A DNA stretch of 64,000 nucleotides, from NCBI RefSeq assembly GCF_014644295.1, contig NZ_BMKK01000001.1:496001-560000 (forward strand), written 5' to 3'. Position numbers and translations under genes: made by a program. The DNA is from Emticicia aquatilis. Its GTDB lineage: Bacteria; Bacteroidota; Bacteroidia; Cytophagales; Spirosomataceae. Positions 47,256 through 56,404 of the stretch are shown here, piece after piece (position 1 is the first letter of the stretch; each line of letters opens with the position of its first letter). The notes beneath the pieces are model-generated. The model had not been told where the DNA came from, did no database searches, and was given only the letters and a program-made list of their open reading frames with translations.

Positions 47256-48557
47256 TTACTTCCCAGCCTCAGCATGAAGCATTTCTAAACCCACTGATGC
47301 ACGAGGTTTGAAGCCCGTCCAAGGTTTATCGTTAGAATTTTGATTTACATCTAAGTATTTAGCATAATCCTTTTTCTTGAGATGAATACCCAGAAAAGCC
47401 GTTACGAAATGTTGATTGATATTATTGATGCGGCGTTCGTTCCAAGCGGGTTCGGCGTAGCGGTAATATTCATCAAAGTGTAAACCTAGTTTCAATGATT
47501 CTGCTGGCGGCGGATTTGGTGCTACATTATGGCGGGCATTCATATACGTAAGCATATAACGATTAGCATTTACAGCACCGTTATAAATTGCCTTGATGCC
47601 TTTTTCATAACCCGAAACATCGTCTTGACTTCCTGCCACAAAAAATGTCGGAATCTTCAAGCCCTTCAAAGTTTCGGTGTCCCAAACGCCACGTTCCATA
47701 CCCCACGGAGCAAAAGCTACGACTGCTTTTATGCGTGGGTCGATACTTGCTTTGTATTCAGCATTATTACCAGTACGCACTTCAATAGCTTTACTTCCCC
47801 CACTCAATGCCCCAAAAGTTTTGATGATTTGGTCGCTATAACCAGCACCTGCCACATTCAAAACGCCATAACCTCCCATCGAATAACCAATGAGTCCGAT
47901 ATTTTGGTCGTCAACAATTCCTGATAAAAAACTACTTTTATCTTTTCCTAAATTCGTAATCTGATTCATGATAAAAATATCATCTTTCGAGCGGTTGAGT
48001 AGCGTACTCGAAAAAGCTGCTGCATCACGAAAAGTCGATTCTGTGTGGTCAATCGCTACTACGATATAGCCTTTTGAAGCCAAATTTTCGGTCAAGTAAG
48101 TCAATAAAAGTCTCGAACCTAAATAACCGTGCGAAACTATAATGAGTGGAAATGCCCCATCGGTAGTTTTGGGAGCAGCATCACGCACGGCACGACCTAA
48201 AAATGTAAACGGAATGAGTGGGCGTTTAGGGTCGTTTGACGAACCCATCACTTGGTCGTAAGTTACCAAATCTTTCACATCTGCAGCCACATTGGCAGGA
48301 TACCAAACCTCTACTTTGAGCGGTCGGTCGTAAGTTGGGTCAATCCCCCCTTTCGATTTTAGGACATCAACTTGGTTTTTATTCACAAAATCGAGCGTAC
48401 GAACGCCTATTTTGTATTCGCCACGAGGTGCGAGTTCGGGAGCATCGGGCAGAGCATCGCCATAAACAAAAGTTTCGGCGGTATTTTGAGCAAATGAATT
48501 TGAACAGAGAGCTAAACCGATTGCAAGAATCAGTAGTTTAATGGAGTTTTGTTTCAT
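47256..48557 (-). CDS. Secreted alpha/beta hydrolase (PAF-acetylhydrolase/dienelactone-hydrolase-like)
   Basis: A 433-aa protein with a Sec signal peptide ending SFAQ (residues 1-24). Alpha/beta hydrolase core: LIIVSHGYLGSR (138-149), nucleophile S226 in GYSMGG, acid in AGSQDDVSG and His in ARHNVAP. The layout resembles bacterial platelet-activating-factor acetylhydrolase-like and polyester-active families. Acts outside the cytoplasm; substrate unknown. Confidence 0.85.
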   Translation of the reverse strand: MKQNSIKLLILAIGLALCSNSFAQNTAETFVYGDALPDAPELAPRGEYKIGVRTLDFVNKNQVDVLKSKGGIDPTYDRPLKVEVWYPANVAADVKDLVTYDQVMGSSNDPKRPLIPFTFLGRAVRDAAPKTTDGAFPLIIVSHGYLGSRLLLTYLTENLASKGYIVVAIDHTESTFRDAAAFSSTLLNRSKDDIFIMNQITNLGKDKSSFLSGIVDDQNIGLIGYSMGGYGVLNVAGAGYSDQIIKTFGALSGGSKAIEVRTGNNAEYKASIDPRIKAVVAFAPWGMERGVWDTETLKGLKIPTFFVAGSQDDVSGYEKGIKAIYNGAVNANRYMLTYMNARHNVAPNPPPAESLKLGLHFDEYYRYAEPAWNERRINNINQHFVTAFLGIHLKKKDYAKYLDVNQNSNDKPWTGFKPRASVGLEMLHAEAGK

Positions 48558-48652
48558 TTCTTAAGGTTGAATTTGTTTGAAAATCTTTCTGCAAATTAGT
48601 CAAGAAAAAGAAACATTCTATGTTAATTTTCTGATGATGTAAAATTTAACAA

Positions 48653-48686
48653 AAAACCTGCTCCCAAATAAATGAGAACAGGTTTT
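48653..48686 (-). terminator. Terminator of the GEVED gene
   Basis: AAAACCTG...CAGGTTTT forms an 8-bp stem, extended by a few pairs past a mismatch. On the minus strand it is followed by TTTTTTG. It lies about 30 bp after the stop at 48717. Confidence 0.7.
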
Positions 48687-48716
48687 ATAATTTATGGTTA
48701 GATAATTTTTACAACA

Positions 48717-49439
48717 TCAATTTGGGCAACCAGCAATTTTCCCTACAAACACACTACCCGAATCGGCTAAGAAACCAGGTTGAATCGTGATTGATGCACC
48801 TGCACTATACGTTACGTTTGCTCCCGAATTGATGGCGTTCGATGCCGTAATAGCATTAGACGCATAAACTGTGGTTGTTCCGTTTTGAGCTTGAGTAATT
48901 GTCTGCGAAACTGGACAAGCAACATTTAACAAATAATCTTCGGTTTCGCCCCATGTATATGCTGCACAAGGGTCGTCGGCAATGTCTTCAAAACGAACTC
49001 GGATTCTCATTCTCACCGTTCCGATTGCATTAACTGGAATTGTAATATTCCCGCTGTAAGGTTCGGCCACTGGTGAAGTGGTTTGTGTTACTAATTCGCT
49101 TGCTGAAAAAACACCATCTTTATCAACATCAATCCAAATCGACACATATTCGTCATTGACGGCATTGATGAAATTTATAGAAAAACTATAAGTTTGCCCA
49201 GCAGAAACACTGGCTGAATTAAGACTATAAAACTGAAAACTACCTGTCGAACAGCCACTTCCTGTACTTAAAACCGTCCCATTGATAGTAAAACTTGAGA
49301 TACCATCATCTACGCCACAACCTTCGGTGTAAGTAGGAACACAGTAGCTTTGAGCTACGCTTTTTTGTTTGAAACATAGAGAGAAAATAGATACTGTAAA
49401 AAGTACCTTTATAATATTAGATTGCATACGAATAAACAT
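48717..49439 (-). CDS. Secreted GEVED-domain protein with coat-hanger domain
   Basis: A 240-aa exported protein. The ATG at 49439 is used; a second ATG 12 nt inside is equally possible. The signal peptide ends SVAQ (about residue 30). The GEVED beta-sandwich runs to GETEDY at 164-169 and includes an acidic, possibly calcium-binding DVDKDGVF (104-111). Residues 190-238 form a coat-hanger-stack-type segment (NAINSGANVTYSAG...PGFLADSGSVF). Surface or adhesion role inferred. Confidence 0.8.
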   Translation of the reverse strand: MFIRMQSNIIKVLFTVSIFSLCFKQKSVAQSYCVPTYTEGCGVDDGISSFTINGTVLSTGSGCSTGSFQFYSLNSASVSAGQTYSFSINFINAVNDEYVSIWIDVDKDGVFSASELVTQTTSPVAEPYSGNITIPVNAIGTVRMRIRVRFEDIADDPCAAYTWGETEDYLLNVACPVSQTITQAQNGTTTVYASNAITASNAINSGANVTYSAGASITIQPGFLADSGSVFVGKIAGCPN

Positions 49440-49488
49440 TTTAGGTTTACGAATAAAACTGCTTCAAAATCAGCGTGTAAGAGTCGGT

Positions 49489-50937
49489 TTATTGTATCCG
49501 CTGAAAATTTCCATTTGCATCAAATATTAGTCTTAATTTGGTAGAACTCGGCCCATTTCGAATATAAGTTTTATAACTTACTTCACCTCTTCGGTTTGAT
49601 TTCTCCGTACCTAAAATTGTATAGGCAGGATAATTGGTAGAAATATATGTAAGTGCAAGAGCTGGTAAGGTTGCACCACAAGAATCAAAATCACCATCAT
49701 CATCTGAGTCGGGGTCGTCATTATCATTCATACCATCATTATCATCATCGGCATCACTATCATCTAATTGACCATCATTATCAAAGTCGTCGTCATCACC
49801 AAATGATTTATCTTTATCATCATTGATACCATCATTATCATCATCAGTATCATTTATATCGCTTATACCGTCATTGTCATCATCAGTATCAATATCATCG
49901 GTTGTACCATCATTATCATCATCTGAGTCAATGCGGTTCTTCTTACCATCATCATCAAAATCGTCATCATTATTAGCTTGGTCGTCCATCGAATCATGAA
50001 GGCCGTCATTGTCATCGTCGGGGTCTTTATCATCACTCACTCCATCATTGTCATCATCAGTATCGTTACTATCCGAAACCCCATCATTATCGTCATCGCT
50101 ATCAGAATGATTTGGTAATCCATCATCATCAAAATCATCGTCATCATCGTGGCGTTTATCAATCAAATCGGGCATACGGTCGTTGTCGTCATCGGCATCA
50201 ACATCATCATTCTTACCATCATTATCATCATCAGGGTCAATATCATCTTTAGTGCCGTCATTGTCATCATCAGTATCTTTCAGATTGTTTTCTCCATCAT
50301 TATCGAAGTCCTCGTTATTATTATATCTCGAATCATCAGTGTCGTTCCAACCATCATTATCATCATCTTTATCGATATCATCATTTATTCCATCGTTATC
50401 ATCATCAGTATCACTCGTATCGGGAGTGCCGTCATTATCATCATCGGTATCAATGGTGTTGTTTTGTCCATCATTATCAAAATCATCATCATCGTACGAT
50501 TTTTTATCGAAAATATCAGGCGTTTTATCATTGTCATCATCTGGGTCAACGTCATCACTTTTACCATCGTTGTCATCATCAGAGTCAACATCGTCTTTCG
50601 TTCCATCATTATCATCATCCGTATCAACATTATCGTCTTTACCATCGTGGTCGTAGTCTTCATTGTTTTCGTAAAGACCATCAGTAGAGTCATCCATTCC
50701 ATCGTTATCTTTGTCATCATCGACATCGCAATCTCCTTGTGCAATACGGGTAGCTTGGAGTATTCGCTCCATCATTTCAACCGACATAATCATTGAATTC
50801 TGCTCATCTGCAACCGAAAGCATTTCGGTAGAGTTTTGGTGCGTCAAATCATCTTTCAAGCATGAATTTAAAGATGAAAGGGTCAGAACAGCTCCTAAAG
50901 CAATTAGGAACTTGTTGGTTTTGCTGTATAGGCTCAT
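49489..50937 (-). CDS. Calcium-binding TSP3-repeat lipoprotein with PepSY-like C-domain
   Basis: A 482-aa lipoprotein (lipobox LNSC, Cys26). Residues about 70-415 are made of 13-residue DxDxDNDGxxDDx units typical of thrombospondin type 3 calcium loops. These group into five full and one partial super-repeat of about 58 residues, each beginning with a (Y/N/D)xxxxDFDxDG segment. The last 60 residues (LPALALTYISTNYPAYTI...LRLIFDANGNFQRIQ) resemble a PepSY-like domain. Very acidic; expected to stiffen on binding calcium and present the C-domain away from the membrane. Confidence 0.85.
   Translation of the reverse strand: MSLYSKTNKFLIALGAVLTLSSLNSCLKDDLTHQNSTEMLSVADEQNSMIMSVEMMERILQATRIAQGDCDVDDDKDNDGMDDSTDGLYENNEDYDHDGKDDNVDTDDDNDGTKDDVDSDDDNDGKSDDVDPDDDNDKTPDIFDKKSYDDDDFDNDGQNNTIDTDDDNDGTPDTSDTDDDNDGINDDIDKDDDNDGWNDTDDSRYNNNEDFDNDGENNLKDTDDDNDGTKDDIDPDDDNDGKNDDVDADDDNDRMPDLIDKRHDDDDDFDDDGLPNHSDSDDDNDGVSDSNDTDDDNDGVSDDKDPDDDNDGLHDSMDDQANNDDDFDDDGKKNRIDSDDDNDGTTDDIDTDDDNDGISDINDTDDDNDGINDDKDKSFGDDDDFDNDGQLDDSDADDDNDGMNDNDDPDSDDDGDFDSCGATLPALALTYISTNYPAYTILGTEKSNRRGEVSYKTYIRNGPSSTKLRLIFDANGNFQRIQ
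49690..50720 (-). repeat. Low-complexity Asp/Asn-codon tract
   Basis: The TSP3 coding region consists of GAT/GAC/AAT-rich words in 39-nt units inside a higher unit of about 174 nt. Long open frames in other phases here are by-products of this composition. Confidence 0.75.
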
Positions 50938-51025
50938 TTGAGGAAAAGGTTAAAAAAGAATAATAGGTTACTACTTGTAAGTCTATACGGAGAAATGAAA
51001 ATAGAGGTTGCGTAAAAAAACAAAA

Positions 51026-51061
51026 AAAGGGAATGAAAGTCTGAAAACTCTCATTCCCTTT
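51026..51061 (-). terminator. Terminator of the cyanophycinase-like gene
   Basis: Perfect 11-bp stem AAAGGGAATGA (51026-51036) / TCATTCCCTTT (51051-51061). On the minus strand it is followed by a T-rich tail. Confidence 0.85.
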
Positions 51062-51084
51062 ACAAAATTATAGCCAATTCTATT

Positions 51085-52158
51085 TTAATTCTGAACTAAA
51101 ACACCATTATTGACATAATAAAAATAAGAAACTCCGCCACTTAATGCCCAAGTTGCGGCATTAAACGAGCCATTACCTGTGGCACTTCCAGCAATTTTGT
51201 AAGCCTTTACTGCCTGATTGCTCCGCAACCAATTTAGTGGGCTACCACTCACGCAAGTTTCGGCTCCCAGTGTATTATTTTGCAAGAAATAGGCATTATT
51301 TAGGCCATATACTTTTCCGATGCCATTTTGGTCGATACATACGGCGGTTTCTTCATCAACTCCTATACCTTTGGCAGTGGTATTACCAAAATCTTTCATC
51401 ATTTTTGCTAAGAAAGTAATGTGACGCCCCTGACGGTCACGTTGGGTGTAATGGCTATCAGTAATCACATTTTGCATATTAGGTGCCGCTACAAAATCAT
51501 TTTGCCCAAGTGTCATGTATCGGTTATACGGATTTGCAAGAGCTTGTGCCGACGTAACCGTTCCTTTTGAAGCACTAAAGTATGTGCCACCCAAAATTGC
51601 ACAGCCAGCACTCGTGCCGCCCACGGTTACATTTTTGGTAGTTAAAAGATAATTGATAGCATTTTCTACTGGGGTATCTTTCCAATAATTTACATAATCC
51701 CATTGGTCGCCACCCGCAATAAATAATGCTTCAGCATTTCTGATTTTCTGCTCAACACTTGGCAACGCTGCTTTTTCTCGACTATCAATAATCAAAGTTT
51801 CTACTGAATTTACGGGTACCATATTATACATGTATGTATTGTATCCATCTGCACCCGTTGCACGAATCACGACCACATCGCCTCCGCCACTTCTCTGCAA
51901 AAACCAAGCAATAGCCGCATCCACATCGGTGCTTCCTCCCATCAATAATAGACCACCTTGTGTGGTGGTGGTTACGTCGGCCGAGTTTCCCGTTAGGTAA
52001 GAAGTTACAACTGGCGGTTTTCCAGCCGTTATGCGAGTGTTTTGTCTTGAAGCAGTTTCCTGACTTTCAGAAGCAGATAAATCAGCGGTTATAGCATCGT
52101 TTTTACACGCTATCATTCCACAAAAAATTGATAAAGCCAGTAAAATAGTAGTTTTCAT
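51085..52158 (-). CDS. Cyanophycinase-like peptidase S51 lipoprotein
   Basis: A 357-aa lipoprotein (lipobox MIAC, Cys18). The S51 fold is shown by LLLMGGSTDVDAAI (70-83), FIAGGDQWDY (147-155), nucleophile S183 in GGTSAGCAILGG, and the cyanophycinase motif DSHYTQRDRQGR (234-245) with H236, R240 and R242. Cyanophycinase splits cyanophycin into Asp-Arg dipeptides; related members are other exopeptidases. A lipid-anchored extracytoplasmic location suggests scavenging of external polymer. The last 60 residues (after about 295) are a small extra beta domain. Confidence 0.85.
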   Translation of the reverse strand: MKTTILLALSIFCGMIACKNDAITADLSASESQETASRQNTRITAGKPPVVTSYLTGNSADVTTTTQGGLLLMGGSTDVDAAIAWFLQRSGGGDVVVIRATGADGYNTYMYNMVPVNSVETLIIDSREKAALPSVEQKIRNAEALFIAGGDQWDYVNYWKDTPVENAINYLLTTKNVTVGGTSAGCAILGGTYFSASKGTVTSAQALANPYNRYMTLGQNDFVAAPNMQNVITDSHYTQRDRQGRHITFLAKMMKDFGNTTAKGIGVDEETAVCIDQNGIGKVYGLNNAYFLQNNTLGAETCVSGSPLNWLRSNQAVKAYKIAGSATGNGSFNAATWALSGGVSYFYYVNNGVLVQN

Positions 52159-52192
52159 GCTCGATATAGTTTGTTAGTTGATAAAAATTCAA

Positions 52193-52227
52193 GATATTAT
52201 TTTATTAGCAAATAATAAAATAATATC
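52193..52227. repeat. Perfect 15-bp A/T-rich inverted repeat in a divergent promoter region
   Basis: GATATTATTTTATTA (52193-52207) and its exact complement (52213-52227) flank the loop GCAAA. It lies 34 bp before the ATG at 52262 and 35 bp from the start of the divergent cyanophycinase-like gene. Confidence 0.8.
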
Positions 52228-52261
52228 ATTGTATGTTAAAAGAGAAATCAACATAGAAACT

Positions 52262-52669
52262 ATGAAAAAAACTTTTCTGCCTTTACTCTTAACATTCATA
52301 CTTGGATGGTTTTCATTAGCAGCTCAACGCCCAGACGCTCCGCCACCAAGAGGCGAACGCCCACCTATGCCTAATGCTGAACGGTTTACGGAGAGAATGA
52401 CCAAAGAATTAAACCTAAATGCAGCTACTTCAAAAAAAATACATGATGCTTTTTTGAATAATATGAAGAAAATGGATGCCGTTTTTGCCAGTAAAGCTGA
52501 AGAAAAAGATAAAAGGGCAGCTTTAGATGCCAACAAAAAGGCATTTGAGAAAACTATGAAGGGTATATTGAGTCCTGCTCAATATGCACAGTTTTTGAAA
52601 TTAGAAGCCGAACGCCCAGGCCCACCACCGCCACCACCCAATGGTGAAAGGCCACCAAGACCAAGATAA
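52262..52669 (+). CDS. Small secreted Spy-like protein with Pro/Arg-rich tails
   Basis: A 135-aa protein from the ATG at 52262, which opens a signal peptide ending LAAQ (about residue 20); an earlier ATG at 52178 would add 28 non-signal residues across the palindrome. The core (about 42-110) is helical and charged with an LNLNAATSKKIHDAF...GILSPAQYAQFLKLE pattern, like Spy/CpxP-type periplasmic helical proteins. It is flanked by PDAPPPRGERPPMP and PPPPPPNGERPPRPR. Probably a periplasmic chaperone-like or stress protein; weak assignment. Confidence 0.7.
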   Translation: MKKTFLPLLLTFILGWFSLAAQRPDAPPPRGERPPMPNAERFTERMTKELNLNAATSKKIHDAFLNNMKKMDAVFASKAEEKDKRAALDANKKAFEKTMKGILSPAQYAQFLKLEAERPGPPPPPPNGERPPRPR

Positions 52670-52728
52670 ATAAAAAATGGTAGTAAGGTTCTGAATCTTA
52701 CTACCATTTTTTGATGGAATAATATTTA

Positions 52729-53466
52729 TTAAATCTTACGTTTCAGCTCAAAATGCTGTCCGAGATATACCTTTCTTACGAGTTCATCACTTGCCAGTTC
52801 TTCGGCGGTTCCTTGGCGGAGGATTTTTCCTTCAAAAAGCAAATACGCTCGGTCGGTGATTGAAAGCGTTTCGTTTACGTTGTGGTCAGTTATCAAAATT
52901 CCGATGTTACGGTCTTTTAATTTGGCTACAATTCCTTGAATTTCTTCTACGGCAATTGGGTCAACGCCTGCAAAAGGCTCATCGAGCAAGATAAACTTAG
53001 GGTCAACTGATAATGCACGAGCAATTTCACATCGGCGACGTTCGCCACCTGAACATACAATTCCTTTATTTTTGCGTACGTGTGTCAAGCTAAATTCTTC
53101 GAGCAGAGATTCCGTTTTCTCCTTGCGTTGAACCTTCGTAAGCTCAGGCTTAGCCAATTCGAGTACACCTAAAATATTTTCTTCAACACTTAAATCTCTA
53201 AAAATAGATGCTTCTTGTGCTAAATATCCTACGCCAAGTTTTGCTCGTTTATACATCGGTAGAGATGTAATATCCATATCATCGAGCCAAACTTTACCAC
53301 TATTGGGTTTTACGAGTCCAGTGGCCATATAAAACGATGTGGTTTTGCCAGCACCATTTGGGCCGAGAAGTCCAACAATTTCGCCCTGCCCTACTTGGTA
53401 GCTTACGTTATTATTGACTAATCTTTGACCGTATTTTTTTATTAAATTTTCTGTTCTTAAAATCAT
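52729..53466 (-). CDS. lptB: LPS export ABC transporter ATP-binding protein LptB
   Basis: A 245-aa single-domain ABC ATPase. Walker A GPNGAGKT (35-42), Q-loop [12 protein letters not shown], signature [15 protein letters not shown], Walker [13 protein letters not shown] and switch His in [10 protein letters not shown]. The sequence around the signature and D-loop ([12 protein letters not shown]) is typical of LptB, which powers lipopolysaccharide extraction from the inner membrane with LptFG. LptD, its outer-membrane counterpart, is encoded about 4 kb away. The permease partners LptFG are not in the window. Confidence 0.95.
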   Translation of the reverse strand: MILRTENLIKKYGQRLVNNNVSYQVGQGEIVGLLGPNGAGKTTSFYMATGLVKPNSGKVWLDDMDITSLPMYKRAKLGVGYLAQEASIFRDLSVEENILGVLELAKPELTKVQRKEKTESLLEEFSLTHVRKNKGIVCSGGERRRCEIARALSVDPKFILLDEPFAGVDPIAVEEIQGIVAKLKDRNIGILITDHNVNETLSITDRAYLLFEGKILRQGTAEELASDELVRKVYLGQHFELKRKI

Positions 53467-53471
53467 ATTTT

Positions 53472-53537
53472 GTAGAACAGGTTTTCAACCTGTCGTTTTC
53501 TTATTCTTGGCTGAACAAGTTAGAAACTTGTTCTACA
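53472..53537. repeat. Composite REP-like element with two hairpins
   Basis: Outer GTAGAACA...TGTTCTAC inverted repeat encloses two inner stems: ACAGGTT/AACCTGT and GAACAAGTT/AACTTGTTC. It lies between lptB and recJ and resembles family A (GTAGAGACA ends) in layout. Confidence 0.7.
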
Positions 53538-53581
53538 AGCAAAATTACGCTTTAATCAACAAAAGTCAGCGTTAATATTTC

Positions 53582-55297
53582 TTAACTGTACTTAATATCC
53601 TTCAACATCAACTGCAAAGTAGTTTTATTGTTGAAAGTATTTTCATCAACCTGATAGGCAACACTAAAATATTTATTTGTGTTCAATCGCTCAAGGTGTT
53701 CTTCTGCCATACCAAAGCCAACCGCAGTTAGGATTGCACCCGTTTCTTCCTCAAAAAGCTCTAAACGCAAATGTTTTTCTTTCATTACTCTCGGCGGATA
53801 TTTGAGTGTGATGTTTTCGGTAGCAAAAACTGGTTGCATATTTTCTGGCCCAAATGGCGACATTTGATTCATGATTCGATAAAACTTAGGGTTAATTTCG
53901 GCCAGTTTTATCTTTAAATCAACGGTCACAACGGGTGTTAATTGCTCAGGCGTAATATATTTACTCACAACTCTATCAAACTCTAATCTGAAAGCATCAA
54001 TATTTTCGATAGGCATCGTCATACCCGCAGCGTGGGTGTGTCCGCCAAATTGTTCGAGTAATTCGGCACATTCTTCAATCGCTCCATAGAGGTTAAAACC
54101 TGCCACCGAACGAGCCGAACCTGCCGCTTTCTCGTGCGATTTTGTGAGAATAATCGTAGGTCTATAATATTTTTCGATACAACGACTCGCCACAATTCCG
54201 ATTACTCCTTTGTGCCAATCTTCTCGGTACAAAACCGTACTTTTGGCCGTATTTGCCAACCATTCATCGCCTTCAATCATTGCCAATGCTTCTTCGGTCA
54301 TGCGTGAATCATGCCCTCGACGCTCTAAATTGTGTTTCTGAATTTCGTGGGCAAACTCCAATGCTTCATCATAATCGTCTGATAATAAAAGCTGTACGGC
54401 GGCTTTTGCGTGTTTTATTCTTCCTGCGGCATTAATCCTTGGCCCCAACACAAACACCACATTCTCGATATTCATTTGGGTTGTGAAACCTGCCACTTCT
54501 TTCAGTGCCTTTAAGCCAATTCGTGGATTTTCGTTGAGTTTTTTCAAGCCATAAAAAGCCAACACTCGGTTTTCGCCCGTAATCGGCACAATATCAGAGG
54601 CAATGCTTACGACACATAAATCCAAAAACTCATACAGGCTCTCAATCGGCATTTCGGTTCGTGTACAAAATGCTTGAAGCAGCTTAAAACCAACGCCATT
54701 CCCTGTCAATTCTTTGTATGGATACGGACAATCTTTGCGTTTAGGGTCAAGCACAGCTACTGCATCGGGCAGAGTATCGTCGGGTTCGTGGTGGTCGCAG
54801 ATAATAAAATCTATATCGAATTTTTCTTTAGCCAAAGTAACTTTATCTTGGGCTTTAATGCCACAATCAAGACAAATAACTAACGAAACTCCCTGCTCGG
54901 CAGCCCATTCAATACCTTGCACCGAAACCCCATATCCTTCTTCGTAGCGGTCGGGATTATAATACTCTAAATTACCGTAAAATGTTGATAGAAAACCATA
55001 TACCAAAGCCACCGAGGTGGTGCCATCGACATCATAGTCGCCATAAACCATTATTTTTTCGCCATTTTCGATAGCTTCTCTGAGTCGAGTAACGGCTTTT
55101 TCCATATCGAGCATCAAAAATGGGTCGTGTAGATGCTCCAGTTTGGGGCGGAAGAAATCCCTTGCCTCATCAAAAGCCGTGATTCCTCGCTGCACGAGCA
55201 TTGCAGCAAGAGCTTTATCGACATTGATAGCTTGCGAAAGTTCAACAACCGATTCGGTGCTTGGAGTGGGTTTATATGACCAACGTTTTTCGGGCAT
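53582..55297 (-). CDS. recJ: Single-stranded-DNA-specific exonuclease RecJ
   Basis: A 571-aa enzyme of usual RecJ length. DHH-superfamily motifs: GDYDVDGTTS (86-95), CLDCGI (142-147), CDHHEPDD (167-174) and the DHHA1 motif GGHTHAAGM (418-426). RecJ degrades single-stranded DNA 5' to 3' in recombination and mismatch or base-excision repair. Cytoplasmic. A CAAAATTA (TAnnTTTG on the minus strand) 30 bp upstream at 55327-55334 could be its -7 element. Confidence 0.96.
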   Translation of the reverse strand: MPEKRWSYKPTPSTESVVELSQAINVDKALAAMLVQRGITAFDEARDFFRPKLEHLHDPFLMLDMEKAVTRLREAIENGEKIMVYGDYDVDGTTSVALVYGFLSTFYGNLEYYNPDRYEEGYGVSVQGIEWAAEQGVSLVICLDCGIKAQDKVTLAKEKFDIDFIICDHHEPDDTLPDAVAVLDPKRKDCPYPYKELTGNGVGFKLLQAFCTRTEMPIESLYEFLDLCVVSIASDIVPITGENRVLAFYGLKKLNENPRIGLKALKEVAGFTTQMNIENVVFVLGPRINAAGRIKHAKAAVQLLLSDDYDEALEFAHEIQKHNLERRGHDSRMTEEALAMIEGDEWLANTAKSTVLYREDWHKGVIGIVASRCIEKYYRPTIILTKSHEKAAGSARSVAGFNLYGAIEECAELLEQFGGHTHAAGMTMPIENIDAFRLEFDRVVSKYITPEQLTPVVTVDLKIKLAEINPKFYRIMNQMSPFGPENMQPVFATENITLKYPPRVMKEKHLRLELFEEETGAILTAVGFGMAEEHLERLNTNKYFSVAYQVDENTFNNKTTLQLMLKDIKYS

Positions 55298-55398
55298 TAT
55301 TCAGTTTGTATTTAGGTAACGAAGCACAAAATTACAGATTTATCTATGTTTTTAAGCGAAATTACTGTGTAATCCAGTATTGAACACCTAAAAGCAAA

Positions 55399-55434
55399 AA
55401 TCCGTAGCCTGTGGTTTACCTCAAGCTACGGATT
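55399..55434 (-). terminator. Terminator of the MCE/MlaD gene
   Basis: Perfect 10-bp stem AATCCGTAGC (55399-55408) / GCTACGGATT (55425-55434), followed on the minus strand by TTTTTGCTTTT. It lies 24 bp after the stop at 55458. Confidence 0.85.
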
Positions 55435-55457
55435 CACTAAATATTTTTAAATTTCGA

Positions 55458-56387
55458 TTACTTTTTCTCTTTCTTTCCGAAAAGTGAAAAATGCACATAT
55501 CGTTTTGGATTGGCTTTCAAATCGGCCATTAGCAAAGCTATATTAGCAGCCGTTCGGTCGAGATTTACGTACAACGAATCGTCTTTTGCAAGTTTACCAA
55601 GTGTTCCTTTTCCTTGATTAATTTCTTTGATAACTCCCTGCAAACCAGCAACCGATTTATTAAGTTGATTGACTGTTTCGCCGAGTTTCATGGCGTTTAA
55701 CGAATCGGCAAAAGTATTGCTTTTCTGCAAAATTGGCTTGATTTGAGCATCAAGACTGTTCGATAGTGTGTTTAGGTTAGCTGTTAAAATGGCAGCATTA
55801 GCAGTGATTGCTGAAAGATTTTTTGCGTTTGCAGCCACCACGCCATTCACACCGTTGGTAGTTTGCGTAGCACTCGCCATTAGCGTTTTGAGAGCAACAG
55901 CTGTTTGGTCAAATTGCTTGATGATAGCCGTTGTGGTTGTCAGAAGTGAATCGACATTTTTGAGGGTTGGAGTAAGTTTATCCGTTACAGAAGCAACCAT
56001 ACCTTTTTCAATTTCACTTCCTATAACAGCTTCATCACCAACTGGCTGCCCCGCTTGAATCTTTAATTTTACAACTTTGCCGCCTAAAAGCCCATTATCG
56101 GCCAAAACTGCAACCGTTTTGTCGCTAATTTTGATGTCTCGCTTGATAGCCAACATCACTTTTATCCGATTTTTATCTTGCTCTGGCTCAACCATCACCA
56201 CACGTCCTACTGGCACGCCATTGTAAGTTACTGGATTTGAGGTTTGAAGTCCTTCGGCATTGTCATAGTAGGTGTAATACTCATTTTCGGTTCGGAAAAT
56301 ATCCAAGCCTTTCAAGAAATTAAACCCTAAATAAAATATTGCAAATGCAATAATACCTAACAAACCAACTTTATATTCTTTTTTCAT
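55458..56387 (-). CDS. MCE/MlaD family protein
   Basis: A 309-aa protein with one N-terminal membrane anchor (about 7-25) and an MCE domain (about 37-115, with TYNGVPVGRV and LLGGKVVKLKI). A long C-terminal helical, probably coiled-coil region (130-290, LTPTLKNVDSLLTTTTAI...) follows. MlaD-type proteins form periplasmic hexamers that ferry phospholipids between membranes with an ABC ATPase and permease. Those partners are not next to it. Encoded downstream of the cell-wall amidase gene with a 174-bp repeat-rich spacer. Confidence 0.92.
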   Translation of the reverse strand: MKKEYKVGLLGIIAFAIFYLGFNFLKGLDIFRTENEYYTYYDNAEGLQTSNPVTYNGVPVGRVVMVEPEQDKNRIKVMLAIKRDIKISDKTVAVLADNGLLGGKVVKLKIQAGQPVGDEAVIGSEIEKGMVASVTDKLTPTLKNVDSLLTTTTAIIKQFDQTAVALKTLMASATQTTNGVNGVVAANAKNLSAITANAAILTANLNTLSNSLDAQIKPILQKSNTFADSLNAMKLGETVNQLNKSVAGLQGVIKEINQGKGTLGKLAKDDSLYVNLDRTAANIALLMADLKANPKRYVHFSLFGKKEKK

Positions 56388-56404
56388 AGAAACGTGCGAG
56401 GCAC

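Noticed and set aside
49690-50720. CRISPR-like or satellite array
   Set aside because: The periodic DNA is fully explained by TSP3 calcium-loop coding; no unique spacers between identical repeats.
50149-50796. Open frames of Ile/Val- or Ser-rich composition on the plus strand opposite the TSP3 gene
   Set aside because: They are by-products of the GAT/GAC/AAT repeat on the other strand and have no signal, start context or known pattern.
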